DNA from: Streptomyces sp. Mut1
GTDB taxonomy: Bacteria; Actinomycetota; Actinomycetes; Streptomycetales; Streptomycetaceae
NCBI RefSeq assembly: GCF_030719295.1
Contig: NZ_CP120997.1
Span: forward strand, 4,227,501-4,291,500
Length of the DNA stretch: 64,000 bases
Direction: 5' to 3'
A model generated the notes under the pieces. The model was not told the DNA's origin. It made no database searches and was given only the letters and a program-made list of their open reading frames with translations. Of this stretch, positions 54,488 to 63,333 are shown piece by piece (the first letter of the stretch is position 1; every line of letters begins with the position of its first letter). The translations under genes were made by a program, and so were the position numbers.

Positions 54488-54742
54488 ATGCCTGCGGGAA
54501 CGATCCGCTACTGGGCAGCAGCCAAGGCCGCGGCCGGGACCGCGGAGGAGCCGTATGCCGCCGCGACCCTCAAGGAGGCGCTCGACGCGGTGCGCGCGCG
54601 GCACCCCGGCGAGCTGAGCAGCGTGCTGCGCAGGTGCTCGTTCCTCATCGACGGCGACCCCGTCGGGACCCGGAGCCATGAGACCGTACGCCTTGCCGAG
54701 GGCGGCACGGTCGAGGTGCTCCCGCCGTTCGCAGGAGGGTGA
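54488..54742 (+). CDS. MoaD/ThiS-family ubiquitin-like sulfur carrier
   Basis: 84 aa, ATG preceded by AAAGGAG. Beta-grasp fold: IRYWAAAKAAAGTAEEPYAAATLKEALDAV, ending in the diagnostic Gly-Gly (PPFAGG), where a thiocarboxylate is formed. Could serve molybdopterin synthesis as MoaD; a CysO-like sulfur role is possible given the sulfur genes downstream, but no partner enzyme is in view. Confidence 0.88.
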   Translation: MPAGTIRYWAAAKAAAGTAEEPYAAATLKEALDAVRARHPGELSSVLRRCSFLIDGDPVGTRSHETVRLAEGGTVEVLPPFAGG

Positions 54743-54752
54743 ACCGCAGAAC

Positions 54753-56069
54753 ATGAGCAACAGCGATCAGCAGCAGCCGTACTACCCGGGCCCGGAGCAG
54801 CCGCCCCAGTACCCGGACCCGTACCCGCATCAGGCCCAGCCCCAGTACCCGTACGGGCAGGAGCCGCAGCAGTACTCCCACGCACAGCAGCAGCACCCGC
54901 AGCAGCCTCAGCACCCGCAACAGCCCTATGGCCGGCAGTCCTACGACCAGCAGGCGTACGGCGATCCGTCGCACGCGGGTCAGGGATACGCGGGTCAGGG
55001 ATACGCCGACCAGGGACACACAGGCCAGGGGTACGCGGATGCCTCGGCCGGGTCGCCGGAGCACGGTGCCGCGCAGACCTGGGAGGGGCAGACCTGGGAC
55101 ACCCAGTACCAGCCGGCCGTCCCGTCCCCGGACCGGCCCGCCCCGGTGCCGCCCGTGGACCCCGCCCCCCTGCCTCCGCGGCACGCCTCCGCACCCGGCG
55201 GGACCGGCTCGTACCCGCTGCCCCCCGAGGTGCGGGCCACGCCCGCCCCCGCCCCCGCCGGGGCGGCCCCTGACGACGGCTACAGCGCGCCCACCACGCT
55301 GGGCAACGCGCGCATCACCGACGCGCAGCGCGCCCGGGCCGAGGGGCGTTCCCCGATCATCGCGCCGGGAATCCAGCCGGCCGCGATCACGGCCGCGCTC
55401 GGGCTGCTGCTCGCGCTCGGCGCGGCCATCGGCTCGTACGCCCTGGCCGTACCGCTGGTGCTGCTCCAGGCGGTGACGGCGGCGGGCTGGTTCCGGCTCA
55501 ACGGAATGTGGCCGGCCCGGCAGGGCATCGCGCTCGCGTTCGCGGGCGGGCTGGTCGCCGATGTGGCGCTGCTCGCGGCGGGCCGGGAGAACGGTCCGGC
55601 CGCGATCATCGGCACGCTGGGCGTCTGGGTGCTGCTCACCGTCGTCCTCCAGCTGCGCAGCCGGGCCGGGGCCGACGAGCGGATGCAGGGGCTGATGGCC
55701 ACCGTCGCGTCCGCCGCGCTCGCGGTCCTCGCGGCCGGGCACCTCGCGGCCGTCCCGGACGCCGTGACGGTGGGCGCGGTCGCCGTGGCCGTGGCGGTGC
55801 TCGTCCGGGCGCTGCCGCTGCCCGGACCGGTCTCGGTCGTGGCGGCGCTGGTCGTCGCGGCGGGGGCGGGCGCGGCCGCCGGCGCCGTCACCGACCTGGG
55901 CACGAAGGGCGCGCTGCTCGGCCTCGCCGCCGGGGCCTGCGCGCTGATCGGGCTGCGGGTGGCGAGCTATGACTATCCGTCACGATTCGTGCACATGACC
56001 GCGGGTGTGGCCCTGCCGCTCACCGCGGCTGCCCCGGCCGTCTATCTGCTCGGCCGGGTGCTGGCGTAA
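54753..56069 (+). CDS. Membrane protein with Pro/Gln/Tyr-rich cytoplasmic tail
   Basis: 438 aa from the ATG ten bases after the MoaD stop. Residues 1-185 are disordered and rich in Gln, Pro, Tyr and Gly (for example QQQPYYPGPEQPPQYPDPYP). Then about eight hydrophobic helices (AAITAALGLLLALGAAIGSYA onward). Function not recognised; the tail resembles those of Streptomyces proteins involved in polar or membrane assemblies. Likely co-transcribed with the MoaD-like gene. Confidence 0.85.
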   Translation: MSNSDQQQPYYPGPEQPPQYPDPYPHQAQPQYPYGQEPQQYSHAQQQHPQQPQHPQQPYGRQSYDQQAYGDPSHAGQGYAGQGYADQGHTGQGYADASAGSPEHGAAQTWEGQTWDTQYQPAVPSPDRPAPVPPVDPAPLPPRHASAPGGTGSYPLPPEVRATPAPAPAGAAPDDGYSAPTTLGNARITDAQRARAEGRSPIIAPGIQPAAITAALGLLLALGAAIGSYALAVPLVLLQAVTAAGWFRLNGMWPARQGIALAFAGGLVADVALLAAGRENGPAAIIGTLGVWVLLTVVLQLRSRAGADERMQGLMATVASAALAVLAAGHLAAVPDAVTVGAVAVAVAVLVRALPLPGPVSVVAALVVAAGAGAAAGAVTDLGTKGALLGLAAGACALIGLRVASYDYPSRFVHMTAGVALPLTAAAPAVYLLGRVLA

Positions 56070-56119
56070 ATCCGTACGGCGGCCGCCGCGACCGGAACCG
56101 GTGCCGTCCCAGCCGCATG

Positions 56120-56157
56120 GCGAAGCCCTCCACGGGGAACCGTTGGGGGGCTTTCGC
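56120..56157 (+). terminator. Terminator after the membrane protein gene
   Basis: GCGAAGCCCTCCA pairs with TGGGGGGCTTTCGC (one bulge, one G-T pair), 51 bp past the stop. Confidence 0.7.
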
Positions 56158-56249
56158 ACGTCGATCACGCGGAGACGTGCCGTGCGGTCGCAGGAGGCTC
56201 ACGGGCGCCGAGCGCCCGGACGGACGGGCAGGCGGGGGGAAGGACAGGC

Positions 56250-56939
56250 ATGCGTGCACTGCGAACGACACTCGTCGTCCTGGTGATTCTGGCGGGGGTG
56301 TTCGTCGCCGTGGACCGGGTGGCGGTGTACGTCGCCGAGTCGCAGGCCGAGGACCGGGTGAAGGTGGACGGGGCGCGGATCGGCTCCACCGACATCTCCA
56401 TCAAGGGTTTCCCGTTTCTGACCCAGGTCGCCGGATCGGAACTCGACGAGGTGGACGTGAAGATCACCGGGATCGAGACGACCGCCGCCGGCCGCACCCT
56501 GCGGATCTCCACGATGAACGCCGAGCTGCACGAGGTGCGGCTGACCGACGGCTTCTCGGGCGCCACCGCCGCCCACGCGACCGGCACCGCCGTCATCTCG
56601 TACGAGGACCTGACCAAGGCCGCCAGCGACGGCGTCGCCGTCGAGTACGGCGGCAAGGGCAAGGTGAAGGTGACCGGCGCGGTCAACATCCTGGGGCGCA
56701 CGATGTCGCGCAGCGTCCTGTCCTCCGTCACCCTGGTCGACGGCCACACCGTCCGCGTCCGCGCGGACAAGGTGCCGGGCGAGGGCATACCCGGCCTGGA
56801 GGGCCTCGTCCGCGAGAAGACCGACTTCGAGCGCGAGGTCGGCGGGCTGCCGAACGGCCTGAAGCTGGAGAAGATCCAGCCGACCTCCGACGGCCTGGAG
56901 ATCTCGGTGACGGGTACCGATGTACGTCTCGCGGGATGA
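56250..56939 (+). CDS. DUF2993-domain membrane-anchored protein
   Basis: 229 aa. N-terminal membrane anchor (RTTLVVLVILAGVFVAVDRVAVYVAE), then a LolA-unrelated beta-rich DUF2993 domain: VDGARIGSTDISIKGFPFLTQVAGSELDEVDVKITGIE and VTGAVNILGRTMSRSVLSSVTLVDG. The family is thought to bind lipids (tubular lipid-binding-like fold). No obvious partner; stands alone. The following 238 bp are gene-free up to the leader peptide. Confidence 0.85.
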   Translation: MRALRTTLVVLVILAGVFVAVDRVAVYVAESQAEDRVKVDGARIGSTDISIKGFPFLTQVAGSELDEVDVKITGIETTAAGRTLRISTMNAELHEVRLTDGFSGATAAHATGTAVISYEDLTKAASDGVAVEYGGKGKVKVTGAVNILGRTMSRSVLSSVTLVDGHTVRVRADKVPGEGIPGLEGLVREKTDFEREVGGLPNGLKLEKIQPTSDGLEISVTGTDVRLAG

Positions 56940-57177
56940 TCCCGCCCGTGGCCGGGTAGGGCTCAGGCGCGCCGGGCCGGCCGGCGGCTCTCGCCCGGCG
57001 GCCCGCCACATAGTGAGACGGCCGAGTCCGGTCCGCAGATGGCCGGTCTTCGGCGTGCCCCGGGGAGCGGCTCGGCAGCTGCGTGCATCCGCCTCGTATC
57101 CCACATCACGGACGATCGTGTCTCAATATGCGACACGGCGGTGACATGTCCGCCCGTACGTCCCTACGATCGGTCCC

Positions 57178-57285
57178 ATGCAGTGCTCTATTAGCGGTCT
57201 CCCGCAGCGGGGACAGGCGGATCTCACGAAGCGGCGGGCAGTGGACCTGTGCCGCGTCGCCGCCATGCTCTGTCGCACTGTCTGA
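57178..57285 (+). CDS. Cysteine-containing leader peptide upstream of the sulfur operon
   Basis: 35-aa frame starting ATG CAG TGC and ending with TKRRAVDLCRVAAMLCRTV. The RR-x-VDL-x-R-x-x-x-x-x-C core is the hallmark of the short leader peptides that precede cysteine and sulfate genes in Streptomyces. Cys codons at 57184, 57250 and 57271 would let translation sense cysteinyl-tRNA and control transcription of the downstream cysA by attenuation or dual folding (known mechanism class, inferred here). About 160 bp separate it from cysA. Confidence 0.82.
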   Translation: MQCSISGLPQRGQADLTKRRAVDLCRVAAMLCRTV

Positions 57286-57444
57286 GCGGGACGTCCGGTT
57301 TCCCGCATTCCCCAGGCCCTTCGACCGCACGTCGGGGCCATCCCGCATGTTGCCTGTACCCGCGGGCCCGGCCCGCGCCCCGTACATCCGCATCACGCAC
57401 GATTCGCATCATCTCGCCGCAGACTGCCCCGGAGGAGAAACACA

Positions 57445-58290
57445 ATGAGCCGTAGCGACGTCCTGGTAGACGCCGACTGGGTCGAGGCCCACATCGAGGA
57501 CCCGCAGGTCGCGATCGTCGAGGTCGACGAGGACACCTCCGCGTACGAGAAGAACCACATCAAGAACGCGGTCCGGATCGACTGGACCAAGGACCTCCAG
57601 GACCCGGTCCGCCGTGACTTCATCGACCAGGCCGGCTTCGAGGAGCTGCTGTCGAAGAAGGGCATCGGCAACGACACCACGGTCGTCCTCTACGGCGGCA
57701 ACAACAACTGGTTCGCGTCCTACGCGTTCTGGTACTTCAAGCTCTACGGCCACCAGGACGTCCGCCTGCTCGACGGCGGCCGCAAGAAGTGGGAGCTCGA
57801 CTCCCGCGACCTGGTGGACGGCGACCAGGTCCCGTCCCGCCCGGCCACGCAGTACAAGGCCAAGCCGCAGGACGAGTCGATCCGCGCCTACCGCGACGAC
57901 GTCGTCGCCGCGATCGGCAACCAGAACATCGTCGACGTGCGTTCGCCCGACGAGTTCAGCGGCAAGCTGCTCGCCCCGGCCCACCTCCCGCAGGAGCAGT
58001 CGCAGCGCCCCGGCCACGTGCCGAGCTCGCGCAACATCCCGTGGTCGAAGAACGCCAACGACGACGGCACCTTCAAGTCGGACGAAGAGCTCAAGGCCCT
58101 CTACGAGGCCGAGCAGGTCGACCTGGCGAAGGACACCATCGCGCTGTGCCGCATCGGTGAGCGCTCGGCCCTGACGTGGTTCGTGCTGCACGAGCTGCTC
58201 GGCGTCGACAACGTCAAGAACTACGACGGTTCGTGGACCGAGTACGGCTCCCTCGTCGGCGTGCCGATCGAGCTCGGCGCCAACAAGTAA
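57445..58290 (+). CDS. cysA: Thiosulfate sulfurtransferase (rhodanese), CysA type
   Basis: 281 aa. GGAGGAG precedes the ATG by seven bases. Two rhodanese domains: the first, inactive, begins MSRSDVLVDADWVEAHI; the second has the active Cys235 in ALCRIGERS and the substrate loop RSPDEFSGKLLAP. Moves sulfur from thiosulfate to cyanide or other thiol acceptors. Followed by DUF1416 as in other Streptomyces; the upstream leader suggests cysteine-dependent control. Confidence 0.94.
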   Translation: MSRSDVLVDADWVEAHIEDPQVAIVEVDEDTSAYEKNHIKNAVRIDWTKDLQDPVRRDFIDQAGFEELLSKKGIGNDTTVVLYGGNNNWFASYAFWYFKLYGHQDVRLLDGGRKKWELDSRDLVDGDQVPSRPATQYKAKPQDESIRAYRDDVVAAIGNQNIVDVRSPDEFSGKLLAPAHLPQEQSQRPGHVPSSRNIPWSKNANDDGTFKSDEELKALYEAEQVDLAKDTIALCRIGERSALTWFVLHELLGVDNVKNYDGSWTEYGSLVGVPIELGANK

Positions 58291-58365
58291 GGCCCCGCGC
58301 CACTCCGCCCGCGCGAGCGGGCGGACTCCCGACCAGCACGACTGAGACCCGAAGGACACAACACC

Positions 58366-58653
58366 ATGTGTGGAGCAAAGGCCGGCGGCCCCGACGCTTC
58401 GACCATCAAGCCCGGTGAGACCACCATCCAGGGCAGCGTGACCCGCGACGGCGAGCCCGTCACCGGCTACGTCCGCCTGCTGGACTCGACCGGCGAGTTC
58501 ACCGCCGAGGTCCCGACCTCGGCCACCGGACAGTTCCGCTTCTACGCGGCCGAGGGCACCTGGACGGTGCGCGCCCTCGTCCCCGGCGGCAGCGCGGACC
58601 GCACGGTCGTGGCGCAGACGGGTGGCCTCGCCGAGGTGGCCATCGCCGTCTAG
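58366..58653 (+). CDS. DUF1416 protein
   Basis: 95 aa. Starts MCGAKAGGPDASTIKPGETTIQG and continues VTGYVRLLDSTGEFTAEVPTSATGQFRFYAAEGTWTVRAL, a beta-sandwich typical of DUF1416, always found after rhodanese-type sulfurtransferases in actinobacteria. The N-terminal MCG cysteine may carry sulfur. Likely in one operon with cysA, 75 bp apart. Confidence 0.92.
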   Translation: MCGAKAGGPDASTIKPGETTIQGSVTRDGEPVTGYVRLLDSTGEFTAEVPTSATGQFRFYAAEGTWTVRALVPGGSADRTVVAQTGGLAEVAIAV

Positions 58654-58826
58654 CAGTGGTGCCGGCGCACAGCCGGAGACCGGCCGAAGGGCCGTGCCCC
58701 AGGGGGTTGGACGCTTCCTTGACGCGGGTACGGCCCTTCGGGCTGTCCGGACGCGGATTCCGGGCCTCCGCAACGGCCGCCCGCTCCGGAACGGCCGAGC
58801 GGGCCAATCCGTCCTACGCTGGACTC

Positions 58827-59192
58827 ATGTACCGCCGACGCCGGCGCGCCTACTTCGTACTGATGGGCGTATGCCTCGTCCTCTTCGTCTCGGCCTGGGC
58901 CTTTGTGAGGCTCTGGTCGATGCCCGCCGCCATCGCGATGTGCGTGGTCGCGATGGTGATCCCGCCCGTCGCCGCGATGGTCGGCAACCGCAAAGGGCCG
59001 GAGGACCGCTGGTGGGACGACCCCGCGCCCCGTCCGCCCCCGTCCACCGACGCGCGCGAGCCCGGTGACGCACCGCCGTCCCCCGACGCACGGCCCCGCA
59101 AGAACGGGCCCGGCGGGCCCGCCTGCCGCACCGGCGATCCGGAGTCCGACGCGTGGTGGGACGAGCTGGACGGCCGGAAACGGCGCGGCTGA
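58827..59192 (+). CDS. DUF3099 membrane protein
   Basis: 121 aa from the ATG giving MYRRRRRAYFVLMG. Two hydrophobic helices (YFVLMGVCLVLFVSAWAFVRL and MPAAIAMCVVAMVIPPVAAMV) with the typical ending KGPEDRWWDDP, then a Pro-rich charged tail with DAWWDELDGRKRRG. Function unknown. Confidence 0.85.
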   Translation: MYRRRRRAYFVLMGVCLVLFVSAWAFVRLWSMPAAIAMCVVAMVIPPVAAMVGNRKGPEDRWWDDPAPRPPPSTDAREPGDAPPSPDARPRKNGPGGPACRTGDPESDAWWDELDGRKRRG

Positions 59193-59294
59193 CGGGCGCG
59201 GAGCCTGCGACGTCGGACCCCTGCCCGGCGGCCGGGCCCGCTCGGCAGCGGACCCCCGCGCAGCGGCGTACTCCTGCTCAGCGGCGGAGCCCGC

Positions 59295-59657
59295 TCAGTA
59301 GACGAGTGCCTGCACGCCGTCGGCCATGATCTCGCTGACGAAGACCTGCGCGCCCGCGATCCGTACGCCCTCCAGGACGTCCTCCTCGGTGATGTCGCGC
59401 CGGGCCGCGCACTGCGTGCACAGCGTGATCCGGCCGCCCGCCTGGATCGACTCGATCAGGTCCGGCAGTGGCGCGGCGTGCGGCAGTTCGAACTCGGCGG
59501 CGCGCCCCGGCAGGGCGAACCACGCGGATTCCCCGGTCAGCCAGAGCGAAACCTCCACCCCACTGGCGACGGCGACGGCCGCCACGGTGAAGGCCTGCGA
59601 GCAGCGCTCGGCGGAGTCGGCACCTGCGGTCACCTTGATCACGAGCTTCTTCGGCAT
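59295..59657 (-). CDS. DsrE/DsrF-like sulfur-relay protein
   Basis: 120 aa from the ATG giving MPKKLVIKVTAGADSAERC. DsrE-like fold: AAVAVASGVEVSLWLTGESAWFALPGRA, then ITLCTQCAARRDI with two conserved cysteines three apart, the probable persulfide site. Transfers sulfane sulfur or tunes thiol metabolism (family knowledge). Converges with DUF3099; lies near the rhodanese gene. Confidence 0.85.
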   Translation of the reverse strand: MPKKLVIKVTAGADSAERCSQAFTVAAVAVASGVEVSLWLTGESAWFALPGRAAEFELPHAAPLPDLIESIQAGGRITLCTQCAARRDITEEDVLEGVRIAGAQVFVSEIMADGVQALVY

Positions 59658-59764
59658 ATACGGAACTGTAATCGTCGGCTGCACAACCCCGTCGGCAACC
59701 TGTGGGTCAGTTGTGTGCGCGGGTAACGGAATCCGCGCTTCAAGGTCTCGTGGGGGGACCCATT

Positions 59765-60616
59765 TTGTACAGGGACGACAACATTTCCGACGGGCAGCCC
59801 GAGCCGCCCGCGGGGCCACCGGGGCCACCGGCGCCCGCGGACATGCCGGCGCCCGAGGAGCCACCGGCACCCGCCGTCGCCGGTGGGCGGCGCCCGCGCG
59901 GGCGTACGACGCTGATCATCGCCGCCGCGGCCCTGCTGGGCATCGCGGGCGGCGTCGCGGTCGGCTACGACGTCCAGGCGGGACGCGCGCCGACACCGCT
60001 CACCGCGCTCTCGCAGCCGGATCTCGCGTACCCGGCGAAGGCGCTGCCCGCCGCGAGGAAGCCGGACCCGCTGCCCGCGTCGCAGGACCGCCAGGTCCGC
60101 ACGGACGGCGATCTGCGCAAGCTCGTCGCGCCCCGGCCGAAGGGCTGGGAGGAGGACAAGCTGCTGACCACGCTCGGCTGGGACGGGTGGCTGGGGGTCG
60201 AGGACTACGCGCTCGACTTCGAGGACGAGGACTACATGTACGGCAACCTCCTCGACCAGGGCATCCGCCGGGTCGCGGGCGCGGCCTGGAAGAAGGGCGA
60301 GTACCGCACGGCCACCGTCTGGCTGGTGCAGTTCCGCTCGGGCGCCGCGGCGGCCCACCACGCGGAGGACCAGCGCTCGTACATGCCGAGGACCGACCAC
60401 GGCGCGGGCAACGAGGGCACCGCCCTCAAGGGCAGCGACAACGGCCGGTACTACATCTTCCCGGCCGACCGGAAGCCCGGATACATGCCTGTCCACCACG
60501 CCAGGGCGGTCTTCCAGCGGGGCGACGTCATGGTCGACATCAACGTCTTCGACACCGCGCCGATCAGCGAGAAGGACATCCGGACGCTGGCCGAGAAACA
60601 GCTGGAGCGCCTGTGA
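59765..60616 (+). CDS. Membrane-anchored protein of a three-gene set (1)
   Basis: 283 aa from a TTG preceded by GGGGGG at six bases (LYRDDNISDGQPEPP); the longer frame to 59702 lacks a ribosome-binding site. Pro/Ala-rich N-terminus, one membrane helix (TTLIIAAAALLGIAGGVAVGYDV), then an external domain with WEEDKLLTTLGWDGWLGVEDYAL and a C-terminus ending ISEKDIRTLAEKQLERL. Domain resembles the next two genes in layout. No known domain. Stop overlaps the next gene start (GTGA). Confidence 0.72.
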   Translation: MYRDDNISDGQPEPPAGPPGPPAPADMPAPEEPPAPAVAGGRRPRGRTTLIIAAAALLGIAGGVAVGYDVQAGRAPTPLTALSQPDLAYPAKALPAARKPDPLPASQDRQVRTDGDLRKLVAPRPKGWEEDKLLTTLGWDGWLGVEDYALDFEDEDYMYGNLLDQGIRRVAGAAWKKGEYRTATVWLVQFRSGAAAAHHAEDQRSYMPRTDHGAGNEGTALKGSDNGRYYIFPADRKPGYMPVHHARAVFQRGDVMVDINVFDTAPISEKDIRTLAEKQLERL

Positions 60617-61494
60617 ACGACGACCACACGCCCGAGCCCGCCCCGGCCGCCGACCACGCTCCCGTAACCGAGCCCGCGCCCGCGCTCGTCCCCGACCCCG
60701 CTCCCGAGCCCGAGCCCGCGGCCGTTGCGGACGCGCCCGCTCCCGTGCGCGGGGGCCGGACGCGGCGGGTGGTGCTCACCGCCGTGCCCGTCGTGCTGGT
60801 GCTCGCCGCCGTCGGCGGCGCCGCCGCGTACACGAAGACCACGGTCGACGACGCGGACCGCACCGTCACGACCCAGCTGTGGGAGGAGCCCGCGCACGAG
60901 CCGGGCAAGGACCCGGCCGGTGACGTCGCCCGGGGCCGGGCCTCCACCGAGCTGAGCAAGCTGCTGCTGCCCGTCCCGCCCGGCTACCGGCTCGGCCCGG
61001 ACTCCGGCACCTACGGCAACGACGCGGAGGTCAGCGGCCGCGCGGCCGCCGCCGAGATGAAGGAGGGCGGGCGCGGCCTGTCCGGCCGGCAGCGGCGCGA
61101 CTTCGAGAAGCGGGTCGACAAGCTGCGCGTCCAGGGCCTGGCCGTCCGCACGTACACCTCGGACGACAACGACCTGGTCATCGCCACCCAGCTGGTGCGG
61201 ATGAAGGACAGGAAGGCCCTGAAGGACCTCTACTCCTTCCGGGCCGGACTCTTCGACAGCATCGACGCCCTGCGCGACGGGCCGAAGATCGACGGCCACA
61301 AGAAGAACGCCAAGTGCTTCCGCGATCCCAAGAACAGCAAGCAGCGGATCGAGGGGATGTTCTGCATGGCGTACGAGGGCGAGGTGATGGTCACGTTCTC
61401 GGCGTCCGGGACCAAGCCGTTCGACAAGGCGGCCGTCGCCGAGCTGGTGAAGGACCAGCTCAACCACATCACGTCCCCGGGGGAGTACATATGA
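60613..61494 (+). CDS. Membrane-anchored protein of a three-gene set (2)
   Basis: 293 aa, GTG start. Very Pro/Ala/Glu-rich N-terminus (PEPAPAADHAPVTEPAP), one helix (RRVVLTAVPVVLVLAAVGGAAAYTK), and an external domain: LLLPVPPGYRLGPDSGTYG, then KALKDLYSFRAGLFDSID, CFRDPKNSKQRIEGMFCMAYEGEVMVTFSASG with two cysteines that could pair. Overlaps both neighbours by four bases. No known function. Confidence 0.75.
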   Translation: MNDDHTPEPAPAADHAPVTEPAPALVPDPAPEPEPAAVADAPAPVRGGRTRRVVLTAVPVVLVLAAVGGAAAYTKTTVDDADRTVTTQLWEEPAHEPGKDPAGDVARGRASTELSKLLLPVPPGYRLGPDSGTYGNDAEVSGRAAAAEMKEGGRGLSGRQRRDFEKRVDKLRVQGLAVRTYTSDDNDLVIATQLVRMKDRKALKDLYSFRAGLFDSIDALRDGPKIDGHKKNAKCFRDPKNSKQRIEGMFCMAYEGEVMVTFSASGTKPFDKAAVAELVKDQLNHITSPGEYI

Positions 61495-62378
61495 CCGAGC
61501 AGACGGCCGCACCGCAGCCCGAGGCCGCGGCGGAACCCGTCTCCGTACCGCCGCAGGCCCCCGTCGCGCCGCCCATGCCGCTCACGCCGCCGCTCCCCGT
61601 TCCGGCCGCCCCCCGGCCTCCGCGCCGCGCGCTGCGGGCCGTGGCGCGCTGGACCGTCGCCGTGCTGGTGTTCGGGGCGGTCGGGGCGGGTACGGCGTAC
61701 GGCATCACCTCGATGGAACGTACGGACGTCCCGGGACTGGCCACCGAGGCCGACGGGCGCTGGGACTACCCCCGGCTCACCCTGCCCGCGCTCCCGGCCG
61801 GCGAGCCGCGCCCCTTCAGCGCGGGCAACCCGTCCGAGGTCCACCACGCCGACCTGCGCGAGCTGCTGCTCCCCGCACCGGCCGGGGCCACGGTGGACAA
61901 GAAGCTCAAGGGCGGCTGGGTCAGCACGGAGCAGTTCGCGTCCGAGTACGTGAAGGAGCGGCGTACCGAACTCGTCGACACCCTGCGCGAAGGCACCCTG
62001 CGGCACATCGCGGCGCGCGGCTGGACCATGCCGGACGGCACGTCGAGCCGGATCTACCTGCTCCGGTTCAGCTCGTCCGAGGACGCCGACGCGTTCCGCG
62101 ACGAGCGCTACATCGGGGCGTCGTCGCCGGGCGACGGGGTGCCCGGCGCGCAGTTCCTGGAGCTCGACGAGAGCTGGCGGGGCGGCGGCAAGGTGGAGAA
62201 CACCGCGTCGTACGTCTTCAACGAGCCGAAGCCGTTCGGTGCCGAGCAGATGCGGATCGGCTACGTCGTCGCGGGCGACACGGTCGCCGTGGTCGTCCAG
62301 TCCCGTAAGGGCGCCGGCGGCACGGCCCGCATCCCGTTCCACCAGACGGTGATCCTCCAGAACCAGCTCCTGGGCTGA
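61491..62378 (+). CDS. Membrane-anchored protein of a three-gene set (3)
   Basis: 295 aa, ATG overlapping the previous stop (ATGA). Same layout: Pro-rich N-terminus, helix (ARWTVAVLVFGAVGAGTAYGI), external domain with LRELLLPAPAGATVDKKLKGGWVSTEQFASEYVKERR and IYLLRFSSSEDADAFRDERYIGA. The shared LLLPxPxG motif, also in protein 2 (LLLPVPPGY), indicates the members arose by duplication (inference). No known function. Confidence 0.75.
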   Translation: MTEQTAAPQPEAAAEPVSVPPQAPVAPPMPLTPPLPVPAAPRPPRRALRAVARWTVAVLVFGAVGAGTAYGITSMERTDVPGLATEADGRWDYPRLTLPALPAGEPRPFSAGNPSEVHHADLRELLLPAPAGATVDKKLKGGWVSTEQFASEYVKERRTELVDTLREGTLRHIAARGWTMPDGTSSRIYLLRFSSSEDADAFRDERYIGASSPGDGVPGAQFLELDESWRGGGKVENTASYVFNEPKPFGAEQMRIGYVVAGDTVAVVVQSRKGAGGTARIPFHQTVILQNQLLG

Positions 62379-62489
62379 GCCGCCCCGCGGGACGCCCCGG
62401 ACCGGCGACACCGGGCCCCACCCATTAGGCTGGGGCCCGGTCCTGTACTGCCCTGTACTGCCGCCATACCGCTCGTTCGAGGAGCCCCC

Positions 62490-62591
62490 GTGCTTGAGGC
62501 ATTCTTCTCCGCCCTGCTGGTCCTGGTCTGCGTCGGCGTTCTCGCCTTCGCCGGTGTGACCGTGAAGAAGCTGTACCAGGGTCAGCGCTGA
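62490..62591 (+). CDS. 33-aa membrane miniprotein
   Basis: GTG start with GGAG five bases upstream. Sequence LEAFFSALLVLVCVGVLAFAGVTVKKL then YQGQR: a single membrane helix with a short basic tail. It is too small for standard annotation. The ribosome-binding site and clean hydrophobic pattern support a real gene. Function unknown. Confidence 0.75.
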   Translation: MLEAFFSALLVLVCVGVLAFAGVTVKKLYQGQR

Positions 62592-62648
62592 CCACCTCCC
62601 CGTTCCCGGCGTCCCCGCCTCCCGCCTCACAGATCGACTGAGCCGCTC

Positions 62649-63221
62649 ATGATCGAGATCCCGTCCGACCTCCACCCGGACCTCGTCCCGCTGGCCTTCC
62701 TCCTGGGCAACTGGGTGGGCGCGGGGGTGTCCGACTTCCCCGGTGCCGAGAAGTGCAACTTCGGCCAGGAGGTCACCTTCAGCCACGACGGCCGGGACTT
62801 CCTGGAGTACACCTCGCGGTCCTGGGTGCTCGACGCCGAGGGCGGCAAGGTCAGCCCCCTGGAGACCGAGACCGGGTACTGGCGCATCGACAAGGACCGC
62901 AAGGTCGAGGTCGTCATGGCCCGCGACCAGGGCGTCATCGAGATCTGGTACGGCGAGCTGGCCGACAAGAAGCCGCAGATCGACCTGGTCACCGACGCGG
63001 TGGCCCGGACCGCGGCCTCCGGCCCGTACAGCGGTGGCAAGCGGCTCTACGGCTATGTGAACAGCGACCTCATGTGGGTCGGCGAGAAGGCGACGCCCGA
63101 GGTCGAGCTGCGGCCGTACATGTCGGCGCACCTGAAGAAGACCGTCACGCCCGAGGAGGTCGAGGCGATGGCCAAGAGCCTCGGCGACCTGCCCGACGAC
63201 GGCATCGCCTTCTTCAAGTAG
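62649..63221 (+). CDS. Nitrobindin-like heme-binding protein (FABP/DUF1794 family)
   Basis: 190 aa. Ten-strand beta-barrel pattern beginning with LAFLLGNWVGAGV, the GxWxGxG signature of nitrobindins, with WYGELADKKPQIDLV and a conserved His in YMSAHLKKTVTPEE near the C-terminus, the likely heme ligand. Relatives bind ferric heme and turn over peroxynitrite. Lies directly before nur, as in other Streptomyces. Confidence 0.9.
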   Translation: MIEIPSDLHPDLVPLAFLLGNWVGAGVSDFPGAEKCNFGQEVTFSHDGRDFLEYTSRSWVLDAEGGKVSPLETETGYWRIDKDRKVEVVMARDQGVIEIWYGELADKKPQIDLVTDAVARTAASGPYSGGKRLYGYVNSDLMWVGEKATPEVELRPYMSAHLKKTVTPEEVEAMAKSLGDLPDDGIAFFK

Positions 63222-63333
63222 GCGCGCCTTCCGCACGTTCAAGCAGGCACGCCTTCGTCAAGCAGGCACTGCCCGAAGCGGTGGTCCCCGCTTTCCCGGA
63301 GCAGTCGTTCCGCCCGGATCTACACTGGGGGCT

